This document shows, one piece after another, positions 8,806-22,326 of a stretch of DNA of 34,096 nt (positions are counted from its first letter, which is position 1; each line of letters starts with the position of its first letter). Source of the DNA: Sulfuritalea sp. (GTDB lineage: Bacteria > Pseudomonadota > Gammaproteobacteria > Burkholderiales > Rhodocyclaceae); NCBI GenBank assembly GCA_030651305.1, contig JAUSCI010000067.1, positions 1 through 34,096 of the forward strand, written 5' to 3'. The notes beneath the pieces were generated by a model. The model made no database searches. It was not told the origin of the DNA and worked only from the letters and a program-made list of their open reading frames with translations. The position numbers were made by a program, and so were the translations under genes.

Positions 8806-10701
8806 CTACTCAAACAGCACCTCGAATACTTCGATGGGTTCGCTCTTGCCTTTGACATGGACCACCTGGCGCCGCCCGGTGAGGATGCCCTCCCCGGCCG
8901 CACTGATGGATGCCGCACTTGCTGCCACGACGCAACCGATTTCCTTGGTCACGCCCTCCAGTCGAGAGGCTGCATTGACGGTATCGCCTATTGCGGTGAA
9001 CTCGCGGCGCTTGACCGACCCGATGTCGCCCATGACTGCCGGCCCGCTGTGGACCCCGATGCCGATGCCGAACTCCGGCAGGCCGCGGTCGGGAAAGCGG
9101 TCCGTCATCCACGCCTTGAATTTCTTCGCCTCCCGCGCCATCGCCTGGGCTGCCAGCAACGCGCGTCGGGCGTGATCGTCATAGTGGACCGGCGAGCCGA
9201 ACACCGCCATGACGGCATCGCCGATAAACTTGTTCACCATTCCGCCCTGTTCCAGAATCGGTTCGCAGGTGAGCGTAAAGTAGGCATTCAGCATTTCCAC
9301 GACTTCTTCGGCATCGAGCTTCTCCGAGATCGTCGTAAAGTTGCGGATGTCTGAAAAGAGTACGGAGACGTCGAGTTTCTCGCCGCTCAGATTGGGGCGC
9401 TGTCCCTCGGCGATCAATTTGTCGACGACGACATCGGACACATACTGACCGAACATCGACTTGAGATGGGCGCGCTCGCGCTCCTCGCCGGTCAGCCGCA
9501 GCGCCAGCGTAGACAGGAATGCCACTGCCAGAGCAAGATGGAATGGCGCAACAGATAGCAGCAGATCCTTCTGGAACAACGCGTAGGCAGGAACCAGGAT
9601 CAGGAGCGAAAACCCCAGCCCGACACCCAACCCGCCGACCGGATGCAGGCGCAGAAACAGAGCGACCGCCGCGACCAGCATGGCGACAAGCGCCGGCCAG
9701 GCGATCCAATGGTTCAGGTCGCGTGGATAGAGGCCCGACATGATCGTCTCGATCGCGTTGGCATGAATCTCGCCGCCGATCATCGGCTCCGTCGAATGGC
9801 GCGGCAGCGACCGTGAATAGGGCGAAAAATGCCGGTCCGAGGTGCCGATATTGTTCGGCGCAATGATCACCGAACGTCCCTTCAACTGCTGCACCAGCGG
9901 ATCGGCCAGCGCGTCCGGCTTCAGCAGCCTGCTCATGGAAACCGTCAGCATGCTTCCCGGCGGACCGACGTAGCCGATGCGCCGCCGTTCGCGCTGGCGC
10001 GAGAAGCTTTCGCCGGCGAAGGTCCAGCCATCGGCCAGGCTGTCGCCGCCGGTTGCGCGCAGGGCGAGTTGCATGGGGAAACCAACCCCCGGGAACTGGG
10101 GATCCGGAATAACCACGGGATAGTAGGTGCGCACCAGCTTGTCGTTGTCGGGGAAGTGGTTCGCAATGCCCGTGTCGTAGACGCCGTTGGGCATCATCAG
10201 CAGGTGATCCTGCGGCGGCCCCATGACTTCCATATCGCCCTGCGAGGTCTCGACCAGCTGCGCGATCAGGATCTTGTTTCCCGCGGCCAGTTGACCACGA
10301 AAAGGGCCGTCGTAGTTGCGCGACACCTCGCTGTCGGGAAGATTCAGCTTGTGCAGCCACGCCTCGGCGCTGACGGCGTAGATGAAATCGAGTCCGATGG
10401 ACTTGACGCCTGCATCGGTGAGGGTCTGCATGGCCCGCGCAAAATGCGGTTGCCAGAATGCCAGCGGATCGTCCTTGTACTGCAGCAGGGTATCGTCATC
10501 GACCGCCACCACCGCCGCGTAGACAGCCTCCCGCCGCTTTCCGGACAACTGGTGCCAATAGTCGTAATAGATATTCTCGTAATCCTGGAGCCAGCCGAAT
10601 CGCTCGCTGCCGAGCGAAATGACCAGGGCGAGAACGGTTACTGCGACAAATTGCCAGATCTTGCGGAATCGTTCGCCGGACAGCCAGCGCGGTTGGATCA
10701 T
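8806..10701 (-). CDS. CHASE2-domain class III adenylate/guanylate cyclase
   Basis: Membrane cyclic-nucleotide cyclase with a periplasmic sensor; 631 aa. A TM helix at about 14-32 is followed by a CHASE2 sensor at about 40-330, which includes a FDFIYAV-like core and GEIHANAIETI near its end. Three TM helices (about 335-410) lead to a catalytic domain (about 435-631). Metal-binding Asp residues are seen in VLFSDIRNFT and FIGDAVMAVFG, the base-selecting Lys in MVNKFIGD, and the transition-state Asn/Arg in GDTVNAASRLE, so it should be active, more likely on ATP. ATG 10701 has AGAGG 5 nt upstream; an upstream GTG at 10725 is less likely. It is divergent from trxB and heads the minus-strand caspase/TPS array. 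The ligand is unknown. Confidence 0.92.
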   Translation of the reverse strand: MIQPRWLSGERFRKIWQFVAVTVLALVISLGSERFGWLQDYENIYYDYWHQLSGKRREAVYAAVVAVDDDTLLQYKDDPLAFWQPHFARAMQTLTDAGVKSIGLDFIYAVSAEAWLHKLNLPDSEVSRNYDGPFRGQLAAGNKILIAQLVETSQGDMEVMGPPQDHLLMMPNGVYDTGIANHFPDNDKLVRTYYPVVIPDPQFPGVGFPMQLALRATGGDSLADGWTFAGESFSRQRERRRIGYVGPPGSMLTVSMSRLLKPDALADPLVQQLKGRSVIIAPNNIGTSDRHFSPYSRSLPRHSTEPMIGGEIHANAIETIMSGLYPRDLNHWIAWPALVAMLVAAVALFLRLHPVGGLGVGLGFSLLILVPAYALFQKDLLLSVAPFHLALAVAFLSTLALRLTGEERERAHLKSMFGQYVSDVVVDKLIAEGQRPNLSGEKLDVSVLFSDIRNFTTISEKLDAEEVVEMLNAYFTLTCEPILEQGGMVNKFIGDAVMAVFGSPVHYDDHARRALLAAQAMAREAKKFKAWMTDRFPDRGLPEFGIGIGVHSGPAVMGDIGSVKRREFTAIGDTVNAASRLEGVTKEIGCVVAASAASISAAGEGILTGRRQVVHVKGKSEPIEVFEVLFE

Positions 10702-10787
10702 TGGTTCCTCTCTGTTTTCACCCACAGTTTCCGCAGCATCTTACCTATTCCGGTGAAAGAGTCATAGCGCCGTTGTTTCCCGGTTGA

Positions 10788-11801
<1,014 letters not shown>

Positions 11802-11805
11802 AAAT

Positions 11806-11872
11806 CTCGTAGCCACGGAGAACGCAGAGTCCACAGAGCAGGGACAAACCGTGCATTTCGTCTGTGGCCTCT

Positions 11873-11882
<10 letters not shown>
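11806..11882. repeat. intergenic imperfect inverted repeat of the CCACGGAG/CACAGAG type
   Basis: The left arm (TCGTAGCCACGGAG then GTCCACAGA) pairs imperfectly with the right arm (TCTGTGGCC then CTCTGTGACTAAGA). Short intergenic elements with this look are scattered through many proteobacterial genomes. It fills the gap between trxB and the Smr gene, could form a long hairpin, and overlaps the start region of the Smr gene. Confidence 0.55.
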
Positions 11883-14398
<2,516 letters not shown>

Positions 14399-14438
14399 TC
14401 CGAAACCTCGGGTCTTTGGGTCCAATCGCTTTTCCAGG

Positions 14439-14987
14439 CTAAAACGCCGGCTTTTCCCCGGCGCTCTGGTAGGCAGCGACGCCGCCCATGATTTCCTTCT
14501 TGGCGTCCTCGATGCCGAGCCAGCCCTGCACCTTGACGAACTTGCCTGGCTCCAGGTCCTTGTAGTGCTGGAAAAAGTGCGAAATCTGGTCGAGAACGAT
14601 CTGGGGCAGGTCGCGTGGACTATCGATATCGCGGTACATCGGCGTCAGCTTGTCGACCGGAACCGCCAGCAGCTTGGCATCTTCACCGGCCTCGTCGGTC
14701 ATCTTGAGCATACCGATGGGGCGGCAGCGAACCACGACTCCCGGCGGCAGGGCGAACTGGGAAAGCACCAGGACATCGACCGGATCGCCGTCACCGGCGA
14801 TGGTGTGCGGTATGTAGCCGTAATTGCAGGGGTAGTGCATCGCCGTCGACATGAATCGATCGACGAATATCGCGCCGGACTCCTTGTCCACCTCGTACTT
14901 GATCGGCTCGGAGTGCATCGAAATCTCGATGACCACATTGAAATCGTTCGGCAAATCCTTGCCTGATGGAACGCGATCGAGACCCAC
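14439..14987 (-). CDS. ppa: inorganic pyrophosphatase (family I)
   Basis: Soluble enzyme that hydrolyses pyrophosphate from biosynthesis; 182 aa, normal for the family. The active-site stretch [11 protein letters not shown] supplies the three metal-binding Asp residues, with [26 protein letters not shown] and [11 protein letters not shown] also in place. GTG 14987 is chosen: GAGGGAG precedes it, and translation then begins GLDRVPSG as in relatives, whereas the 5086-side extension (to 15086) has no family match. It ends 40 bp upstream of nadE on the same strand. Confidence 0.96.
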   Translation of the reverse strand: MGLDRVPSGKDLPNDFNVVIEISMHSEPIKYEVDKESGAIFVDRFMSTAMHYPCNYGYIPHTIAGDGDPVDVLVLSQFALPPGVVVRCRPIGMLKMTDEAGEDAKLLAVPVDKLTPMYRDIDSPRDLPQIVLDQISHFFQHYKDLEPGKFVKVQGWLGIEDAKKEIMGGVAAYQSAGEKPAF

Positions 14988-15092
14988 GGGCGGCTCCCTC
15001 TTGCTAAAGCTTGAATTATAGCGCCGTGAAGATTTCGCCTTGCTGACAAGGACGCGTTTGACTGCCCGCCGGGACAACAACAGCACAGCGGG

Positions 15093-15120
15093 TGCCTGAT
15101 CCGAATGACCCTATCAGGCA
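15093..15120 (-). terminator. hairpin overlapping the copZ stop codon
   Basis: TGCCTGAT and ATCAGGCA form a perfect 8-bp stem with a 12-nt loop, covering the copZ stop codon. There is no clear T tract after it, so it may be a weak terminator or an RNA 3' stabiliser. Confidence 0.35.
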
Positions 15121-15320
15121 GCGTCGAAGCCGGCGTCCTCAATCACCTGGGCTAATTGCGCGCGATTTACCCTGGCCGCGTCGAACTCGACTGCGGCCTC
15201 GCCTGCTTCCAGCGAGACAGTGGCTTTCGCCACACCGTCGAGCGCCGTCAACACGCCTGTTACGCTTTTCACGCAGCCACCACAAGACATGCCGCCTACC
15301 TTGATTATTGTCGTTTCCAT
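15114..15320 (-). CDS. copZ: CopZ-like copper chaperone (heavy-metal-associated domain)
   Basis: Small cytosolic metal carrier, 68 aa. The whole protein is one HMA domain with the Cu(I)-binding motif GMSCGGC at residues 10-16 and a ferredoxin-like fold pattern ending VIEDAGFDA. It begins 1 bp after the end of the copper ATPase gene, so the two are translated from the same message and CopZ probably hands Cu(I) to that pump. The symbol is given by domain and context; other single-HMA carriers look alike. Confidence 0.9.
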   Translation of the reverse strand: METTIIKVGGMSCGGCVKSVTGVLTALDGVAKATVSLEAGEAAVEFDAARVNRAQLAQVIEDAGFDAA

Positions 15321-15321
15321 T

Positions 15322-17523
<2,202 letters not shown>

Positions 17524-17542
17524 GGAATCTTCCCGTTGGAAC

Positions 17543-17585
17543 ATTAGCGAACGCTAATTATGCGGCCACACGCGGCCTACCGCAA
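17543..17585 (-). promoter_or_regulatory. copA promoter with overlapping palindromic operator
   Basis: On the minus strand TTGCGG (17580-17585) and CATAAT (17557-17562) are separated by exactly 17 nt. A perfect palindrome ATTAGCGTTCGCTAAT (17543-17558; 7-bp arms, 2-nt centre) overlaps the end of the -10 and the predicted transcription start. This placement suits a repressor. The layout differs from a CueR/MerR operator, which would sit between -35 and -10. Confidence 0.65.
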
Positions 17586-17597
17586 GTTTCGTGTTAC

Positions 17598-18314
17598 TCA
17601 GATATGGCAAACCACGCCCTGCCAAAGCCGGCCACCCAGCGTCGTGGCATTGAACAGGCCCCAGACACCAAAGGCCAGTACGATCAAACCGGAACCGAGC
17701 CGGAGTGCGCGTCCCTGGATGATGCCGCGAAAGCGGACCAGCAACAGCCCGGCGAGCATCAGGTTGGGCAAGGTGCCGAGCCCGAAGACCAGCATGATCG
17801 CAGCGCCGCGTGCGGCACTGCCGGACAGCAGCGTCATCGTCAGCACGCTATAGACCATGCCGCAGGGCAGCCAGCCCCACAGCATGCCAAGCGGGAAAGC
17901 CTCCGTCACGCCGCGTACCGGCAGAAAGCGCTGGGTCACCGGTTGCACCCGCTGCCACAGCCATTGTCCGGCACGCTCGGTAAAAGCCAGCGTCCGGGTC
18001 AATCCGATGAGGTAGAGGCCGAGCGCCACCATCATCAGGTTGGCGGCGACATATAGAGTGATCTGCACCGGCAGCCAGTCGTTAAGCAGCAACCCGAGAC
18101 TACCTACCGCACCGATCAGGGCACCGGCAACGGCGTAGCTGAAAATTCGCCCAAGGTTGTAAGCGAGATGGATGGACCATGCCGAACCGGACCTCGCCGT
18201 GGCACCCGGCGTTTGCAGGCTCAGCGCCGAGACAATGCCGCCGCACATCCCGGCGCAATGCACGCCGCCGAGCAGGCCGATCAAGAATACCGCGAGAAAG
18301 CCGCTGTCAGGCAC
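17598..18314 (-). CDS. DsbD_2 / TauE-SafE-like membrane protein, probable metal or redox role in oxidase assembly
   Basis: Inner-membrane protein of 238 aa with about six TM helices. The start GLLGGVHCAGMCGG (His19, Cys20, Cys24) and a later WGWLPCGMVYS are the hallmarks of the DsbD_2-type family often labelled sulfite exporter TauE/SafE. Such genes recur beside cbb3 oxidase, hemN and copper ATPase genes, where a role in copper delivery or cytochrome assembly is suspected. It starts 9 bp after hemN ends, so the two likely share a transcript. The start is GTG 18314 with no good ribosome site; translational coupling to hemN may compensate. The precise substrate is unknown. Confidence 0.85.
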   Translation of the reverse strand: MPDSGFLAVFLIGLLGGVHCAGMCGGIVSALSLQTPGATARSGSAWSIHLAYNLGRIFSYAVAGALIGAVGSLGLLLNDWLPVQITLYVAANLMMVALGLYLIGLTRTLAFTERAGQWLWQRVQPVTQRFLPVRGVTEAFPLGMLWGWLPCGMVYSVLTMTLLSGSAARGAAIMLVFGLGTLPNLMLAGLLLVRFRGIIQGRALRLGSGLIVLAFGVWGLFNATTLGGRLWQGVVCHI

Positions 18315-18323
18315 TGCGGCGGA

Positions 18324-19712
18324 TCAGATAACTCTGGAATAGCGGACGCGGTCGCGGTCGGTGCGCAGATAGCGGTCAAACGCCATGGCAATGCCGCGCA
18401 CCAGCAAGCGGCCCCGCGGCAGGACACTGATCCACTGCTCGTCGATGGAAAGCAGGCCGCCCTTTTCCATTTCTCTCAGGTCGTCCAGCTCGGATGCAAA
18501 ATAGGTTCTGAAGTCAATCAGGTGCGCGATCTCGATGGATTCGATGGAAAGTTCGAAATGGCACATCAGCGCCTGGATGATACTGCGCCGCAACAGGTCG
18601 TCGGCGTTCAACTCGATGCCGCGGAATATCGGCAGCACGCCCTGATCAAGCCTGTCGTAATACTCATCGAGAGTCCGGACGTTCTGGGAGTAGCTGGGGC
18701 CAACCTTGCCTATGGAGGAAACGCCGAAGGCCATCAGGTCGGCTTCGGCATGCGTCGAATAGCCCTGGAAATTGCGATGCAGGCGACCCTGGCGCTGCGC
18801 CACGGCAAGTTCGTCGTCCGGCTTGGCGAAGTGATCCATGCCGATGAACACATAACCCGCGTCGGTCAGCCGGCGGATCGCCAGTTGCAGAATCTGCAAG
18901 CGGGCGTCGGGCGTCGGCAAATCGGATTCATTGATGCGCCGCTGCGGCTTGGCCAGACTCGGCAGGTGCGCGTAGTTGTATATCGAAAGGCGGTCAGGAT
19001 CGAGCTTGAGGACCTCGTCAAGCGTGTGGTTGAAACTGATCACGTTCTGCTTCGGCAGGCCATAGATGAGGTCGACCGAGATTCCCTTGAAACCAAACTC
19101 GCGCGCCGAATCGATCACCAGCTTTGTTTCTTCCAGACTTTGCACACGATTGACCGCCACCTGCACTTCGGGCGAGAAATCCTGCACGCCCACGCTCATG
19201 CGGTTGAAACCCAGTTCGCCGAGCAGCTTCACCGTTTCGCGATCCACCTTGCGCGGATCGACCTCGATCGAGTATTCGCCCCCCGGCAACAGGCGGAAGT
19301 GCTTGCGGATGATATCCATCAGCCGGCACATTTCGTCGTTCGACAAGAAGGTCGGCGTACCGCCGCCAAAATGCAGTTGAACCACGTCGCGACTGCCTTC
19401 CAGTGCGGCTTCCTGCATGGCGATTTCCTTGCCCAAGTACTTGATGTACTTGGCCGAACGGCCATGATCCTTGGTGATGATCTTGTTGCAGGCGCAGTAG
19501 TAGCAGATGGTGTTGCAGAACGGGATGTGGACGTATAATGACAGCGGTCGACCTATGCCTCCCACCGTCCTCTGTCCAAGCCAGCGGGTGTAGTCGTCAG
19601 CGCCGAATGCTTCAACGAAGCGGTCGGCAGTCGGATAAGAGGTGTATCTCGGCCCATTTACGTCGAAGCGTCGAATGACCTGAGGGTCGAAGATGAGTTC
19701 CTGATAATCCAT
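18324..19712 (-). CDS. hemN: oxygen-independent coproporphyrinogen III oxidase
   Basis: Radical-SAM enzyme that decarboxylates coproporphyrinogen III when oxygen is low, feeding haem synthesis; 462 aa. The [4Fe-4S]/SAM motif is Cys66, Cys70, Cys73 in HIPFCNTICYYCACNK. Also seen are FDVNGPRYTSYPTADRF at the N-terminus, LHFGGGTPTFL, SVGVQDFSPEVQVAVNR and the C-terminal HemN domain. ATG 19712 begins with the conserved MDYQELIFDPQ; the frame upstream to 19832 crosses the FNR box and has no family match. An FNR box 80-93 bp upstream fits anaerobic induction. Confidence 0.97.
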   Translation of the reverse strand: MDYQELIFDPQVIRRFDVNGPRYTSYPTADRFVEAFGADDYTRWLGQRTVGGIGRPLSLYVHIPFCNTICYYCACNKIITKDHGRSAKYIKYLGKEIAMQEAALEGSRDVVQLHFGGGTPTFLSNDEMCRLMDIIRKHFRLLPGGEYSIEVDPRKVDRETVKLLGELGFNRMSVGVQDFSPEVQVAVNRVQSLEETKLVIDSAREFGFKGISVDLIYGLPKQNVISFNHTLDEVLKLDPDRLSIYNYAHLPSLAKPQRRINESDLPTPDARLQILQLAIRRLTDAGYVFIGMDHFAKPDDELAVAQRQGRLHRNFQGYSTHAEADLMAFGVSSIGKVGPSYSQNVRTLDEYYDRLDQGVLPIFRGIELNADDLLRRSIIQALMCHFELSIESIEIAHLIDFRTYFASELDDLREMEKGGLLSIDEQWISVLPRGRLLVRGIAMAFDRYLRTDRDRVRYSRVI

Positions 19713-19791
19713 TGGATGAAGGTACGCGATTGCGGCAAACGCGGCAAGCTTGCGTGGATATGTATGATGCCGCAATCGCCGGAAAGTTTCA

Positions 19792-19805
19792 TTGACACAG
19801 ATCAA
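19792..19805. promoter_or_regulatory. FNR/ANR box between hemN and fnr
   Basis: TTGACACAGATCAA matches TTGATN4ATCAA with one change (T to C). Its centre lies 87 bp upstream of the hemN ATG. The class II spacing would place a -10 near 19763-19770, where a poor ATCATA is seen. For fnr it would sit over or near the promoter, as for autoregulation. Confidence 0.75.
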
Positions 19806-19837
19806 AGGGGTACCCGTCACCGGGTAATGCAAGCAGC

Positions 19838-20596
19838 GTGCACGCCAACGTCAAACAGAATGTAATCCCGCTCATCACCCCGGGACTCAAGCTCGCCTGT
19901 TCGCAGTGTAATTTGCGCGAACTTTGTCTTCCGTTTGGCCTTTCCGAAGACGACATGGGCCGCCTCGACAATCTGATCGGTGGCGCGCGCAAGCTGAAGC
20001 GCGGCCAGCACCTGTATCGTGCCGGTGACGTTTTCGAGTCCATCTTCGCCGTCAAGGCAGGGTTCTTCAAGACCGACGTGCTGACCGAGGATGGAAGGGA
20101 TCAGGTAACCGGTTTCCAGATGGCCGGCGAGATCCTCGGCATGGACGGCATCAGTACCGAGGTTCACACCTGCAATGCCGTGGCTCTGGAAGACAGCGAA
20201 GTGTGCTTGATCCCGTTCACGGAACTGGAAATGCTTTCCAGCGAGATCCGCTCCCTGCAGCACCATCTTCACAAGGTCATGAGCCGCGAGATCGTGCGCG
20301 ACCACGGCGTCATGATGCTGCTCGGCACGATGCGTGCGGAAGAGCGCCTGGCCGCATTCCTGCTCAATCTTTCGCAGCGTTTCACTGCTCGCGGCTACTC
20401 GCCGTCCGAGTTTCACCTGCGCATGACGCGCGAGGAGATCGGCTCCTATCTCGGTCTCAAACTGGAAACCGTGAGCCGTGCCTTCTCCCGTTTTCAGGAT
20501 GAAGGCATGATCGCCGTGCAGCAAAAGCACATCCGCATTCTGGATATTCCCCGGCTCAAGACCCTGCTGGCTCCACCCGACGGGCGTATCCGCTAG
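19838..20596 (+). CDS. fnr: FNR-type oxygen-sensing transcription regulator
   Basis: Oxygen-labile [4Fe-4S] regulator, 252 aa. Cluster cysteines are visible: Cys21, Cys24 and Cys30 in LACSQCNLRELCLPFG, and Cys123 in EDSEVCLIP. An effector domain (about 35-150), dimer helix and C-terminal HTH follow; the recognition helix LETVSRAFSRFQ keeps the Glu/Ser/Arg set that reads TTGAT half-sites. GTG 19838 is the only usable start after an in-frame TGA at 19793. A perfect 6-bp hairpin (19811-19826, TACCCG/CGGGTA) lies in the leader and no clear ribosome site is seen, so translation may be modest or regulated. Divergent from hemN. Confidence 0.95.
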   Translation: MHANVKQNVIPLITPGLKLACSQCNLRELCLPFGLSEDDMGRLDNLIGGARKLKRGQHLYRAGDVFESIFAVKAGFFKTDVLTEDGRDQVTGFQMAGEILGMDGISTEVHTCNAVALEDSEVCLIPFTELEMLSSEIRSLQHHLHKVMSREIVRDHGVMMLLGTMRAEERLAAFLLNLSQRFTARGYSPSEFHLRMTREEIGSYLGLKLETVSRAFSRFQDEGMIAVQQKHIRILDIPRLKTLLAPPDGRIR

Positions 20597-20606
20597 CTCC
20601 GGTTCC

Positions 20607-20996
20607 CTAGGCCAGTGCTGCCAGGAAGCCCGCCGGCTGGCGCGTCAGGGCCACCGAAACGATCCAGCCAAAGACCACCAACGCCGCCAGCCAGCAGATG
20701 ATCCGCATCCGCCGCGTGCTCCCCGCCCGCAGCGCGAGTGACCCGAGGATGATGTAGGCAGTCACCCCCAGCACTTTCGCGGTAACCCAGTCGACGACAA
20801 ACGGATACTGCCCTGACATCACGGCCAGCGACACGGCCGCAGCCAACAGGATGGTGTCGTTGATGTGGGGCAGCACCTTGATCCAGCGTGCGTTCATCAA
20901 CGGCGAGGCGCGAATGATCAGAAGGCCGCGCAGAAAGAAGCCTGTCACGCTCAACACCACGCTGACCACATGCACGTATTTGATCAGGATGTACAT
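20607..20996 (-). CDS. SirB2-family membrane protein
   Basis: Inner-membrane protein of 129 aa with four predicted TM helices; it fits the SirB family by length and by the opening YVHVVSVVLSVTGFFLRG and the HINDTILLAAAVSLA stretch. The biochemical role of the family is not known. It starts 5 bp after the NnrS stop, so the pair forms an operon, and it ends 10 bp from the convergent fnr stop. Its link to NnrS suggests a role in NO or respiratory stress, which is inference. Confidence 0.88.
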   Translation of the reverse strand: MYILIKYVHVVSVVLSVTGFFLRGLLIIRASPLMNARWIKVLPHINDTILLAAAVSLAVMSGQYPFVVDWVTAKVLGVTAYIILGSLALRAGSTRRMRIICWLAALVVFGWIVSVALTRQPAGFLAALA

Positions 20997-21001
20997 CGTC
21001 T

Positions 21002-22216
21002 CTAGCCTGGTTTGCCGTCTTCACGCCGACGCCAGCAGGCCGGGGCAAAGCGCCATGCCCACAGGCCGAAAGCGCCCAGCCAAAGCATTGATGACAGCCA
21101 CATCAGATGGTAGGCACCAGGCAGCGCGGGAAGTTCGCTGGCCACTCGCAGCAGCGCAGACGTCTGCATCGTGCAAAATGCCAGCCACATTGCCTGATCG
21201 GCCGCCACCGGCCGACCCGAATGCCCCATCGTTACCCGTGATGCCATGCCGAGCAGCATCGAGGCGAAGAAGCCGAGCGTCAGCGCATGCAGCGGCGCCT
21301 GGCCAAGAAGCCCCGGCATCGCATCGTGCAACAGACTCTGCACGGCAGACAGGCCGAATGCCAGGCACAGCCAGGCAAAAGCCACATGCAGGACGGTCAG
21401 CATGCGGTTCGCCATCGCTGCGCGGCTCCACCAGAGCCAGGTCAAATACCCCGCGACGAACATCGTCGGCAGGTCTGCCAGCCAAAGCCACTGTGCCTGC
21501 TGCAGAAACGTCAACACGCCGTGCGCAAGGCTAAGCGCAACCAGCGCGCGCAGCGCCCACGCGGGACGGTGAAGCACATAGCCGGGCACCGATGATGAGG
21601 TAAAGAAGGGCAGCATGCGATGCGCCACGCCAAGAAAGACCGGCAGCAAAAAGCCCCAGACGGCCAGCGAGATTCCGAGACGCGCCCACCCCATCGCGCC
21701 ACCCGCAAAAAATACCAGAAAGGCGCCGAGTCCCGCTGCGCCCAGCCAGCAAGCGATGGTAACAACCACTATGTGCTCGCGCTCCGTCGCCCGATGCCGG
21801 GCAATCCGGGTTAGCGTTGAGGCCACGGTAATCCAGCCGCCCAGTGCCAGCGCAAGGCCCGCGACCAGCAATTGCGGCAGCAGCAGTGCCACCCAGACCA
21901 GAAGCCAGCCGCAGGCCAGCAAAACAAAGGCGGGAACGAAATCACGCTGCGTCAGTTCCCCTGCTCCCTGCCAGCGTGGCCCGGCGGTAAGGATGAAGCC
22001 GAATATGAACAAGGGAAACACGCCACAGGAAGTCAGTAACGCGTGCAGCATGGAAGCAGGAAACAGGGTCAGCAACGGCCATGCCGGTGCCGGCCAAAAG
22101 CCGGCGTAGCGGCCGCCCAGTTCGAGAGACCAGAACGCCATCACCGCCACTGCCTGGACGGCGCCAGAGAGAAACATCACGCGGTGCGGCGCCGCAAAAA
22201 ACACAGGGAAACGCAT
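21002..22216 (-). CDS. nnrS: NnrS family membrane protein
   Basis: Polytopic membrane protein, 404 aa with about 12 TM helices, reported in other bacteria to carry haem and copper and to ease NO stress. The N-terminal FFAAPHRVMFLSGAVQAVAV and the HALLTSCGVFPLFIFGFILTAGP stretch are family signatures, as is the later LHALTLGFFASMLLGMASRVTMGHSGRP. ATG 22216 starts just before the conserved PHR motif, but the upstream ribosome site is poor. Divergent from the DNR-type regulator 98 bp away, which fits control by NO. No full FNR/DNR box was found in that gap. Confidence 0.93.
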   Translation of the reverse strand: MRFPVFFAAPHRVMFLSGAVQAVAVMAFWSLELGGRYAGFWPAPAWPLLTLFPASMLHALLTSCGVFPLFIFGFILTAGPRWQGAGELTQRDFVPAFVLLACGWLLVWVALLLPQLLVAGLALALGGWITVASTLTRIARHRATEREHIVVVTIACWLGAAGLGAFLVFFAGGAMGWARLGISLAVWGFLLPVFLGVAHRMLPFFTSSSVPGYVLHRPAWALRALVALSLAHGVLTFLQQAQWLWLADLPTMFVAGYLTWLWWSRAAMANRMLTVLHVAFAWLCLAFGLSAVQSLLHDAMPGLLGQAPLHALTLGFFASMLLGMASRVTMGHSGRPVAADQAMWLAFCTMQTSALLRVASELPALPGAYHLMWLSSMLWLGAFGLWAWRFAPACWRRREDGKPG

Positions 22217-22278
22217 TATGGCTGTCGCCCCCGATGCGTTGCATGGTAAGGTTCCGGTGACAGACCCGGAGTAACCCC

Positions 22279-22326
22279 CTGCACCAGACCCTGCACCAGA
22301 CCCTGCACGAAACCATGCACGAAACC
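22279..22326 (+). repeat. four 12-bp tandem repeats spanning the start codon of the DNR-type gene
   Basis: Units: CTGCACCAGACC twice, CTGCACGAAACC, ATGCACGAAACC. The last unit contains the start codon (22315). The three upstream units are in frame with the gene and are free of stops, but use CTG where the last has ATG. Twelve bp is a multiple of three, so copy-number change would not shift the frame. Confidence 0.85.

Noticed and set aside
8631-8918. Extension of the caspase-FGE protein into the cyclase gene
   Set aside because: The extra residues are an out-of-frame reading of the cyclase 3' end; a proper signal peptide begins at 8630.
22279-22326. Short direct repeats considered as a CRISPR fragment
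   Set aside because: Units are 12 bp, directly adjacent with no spacers, and lie in frame with a gene.
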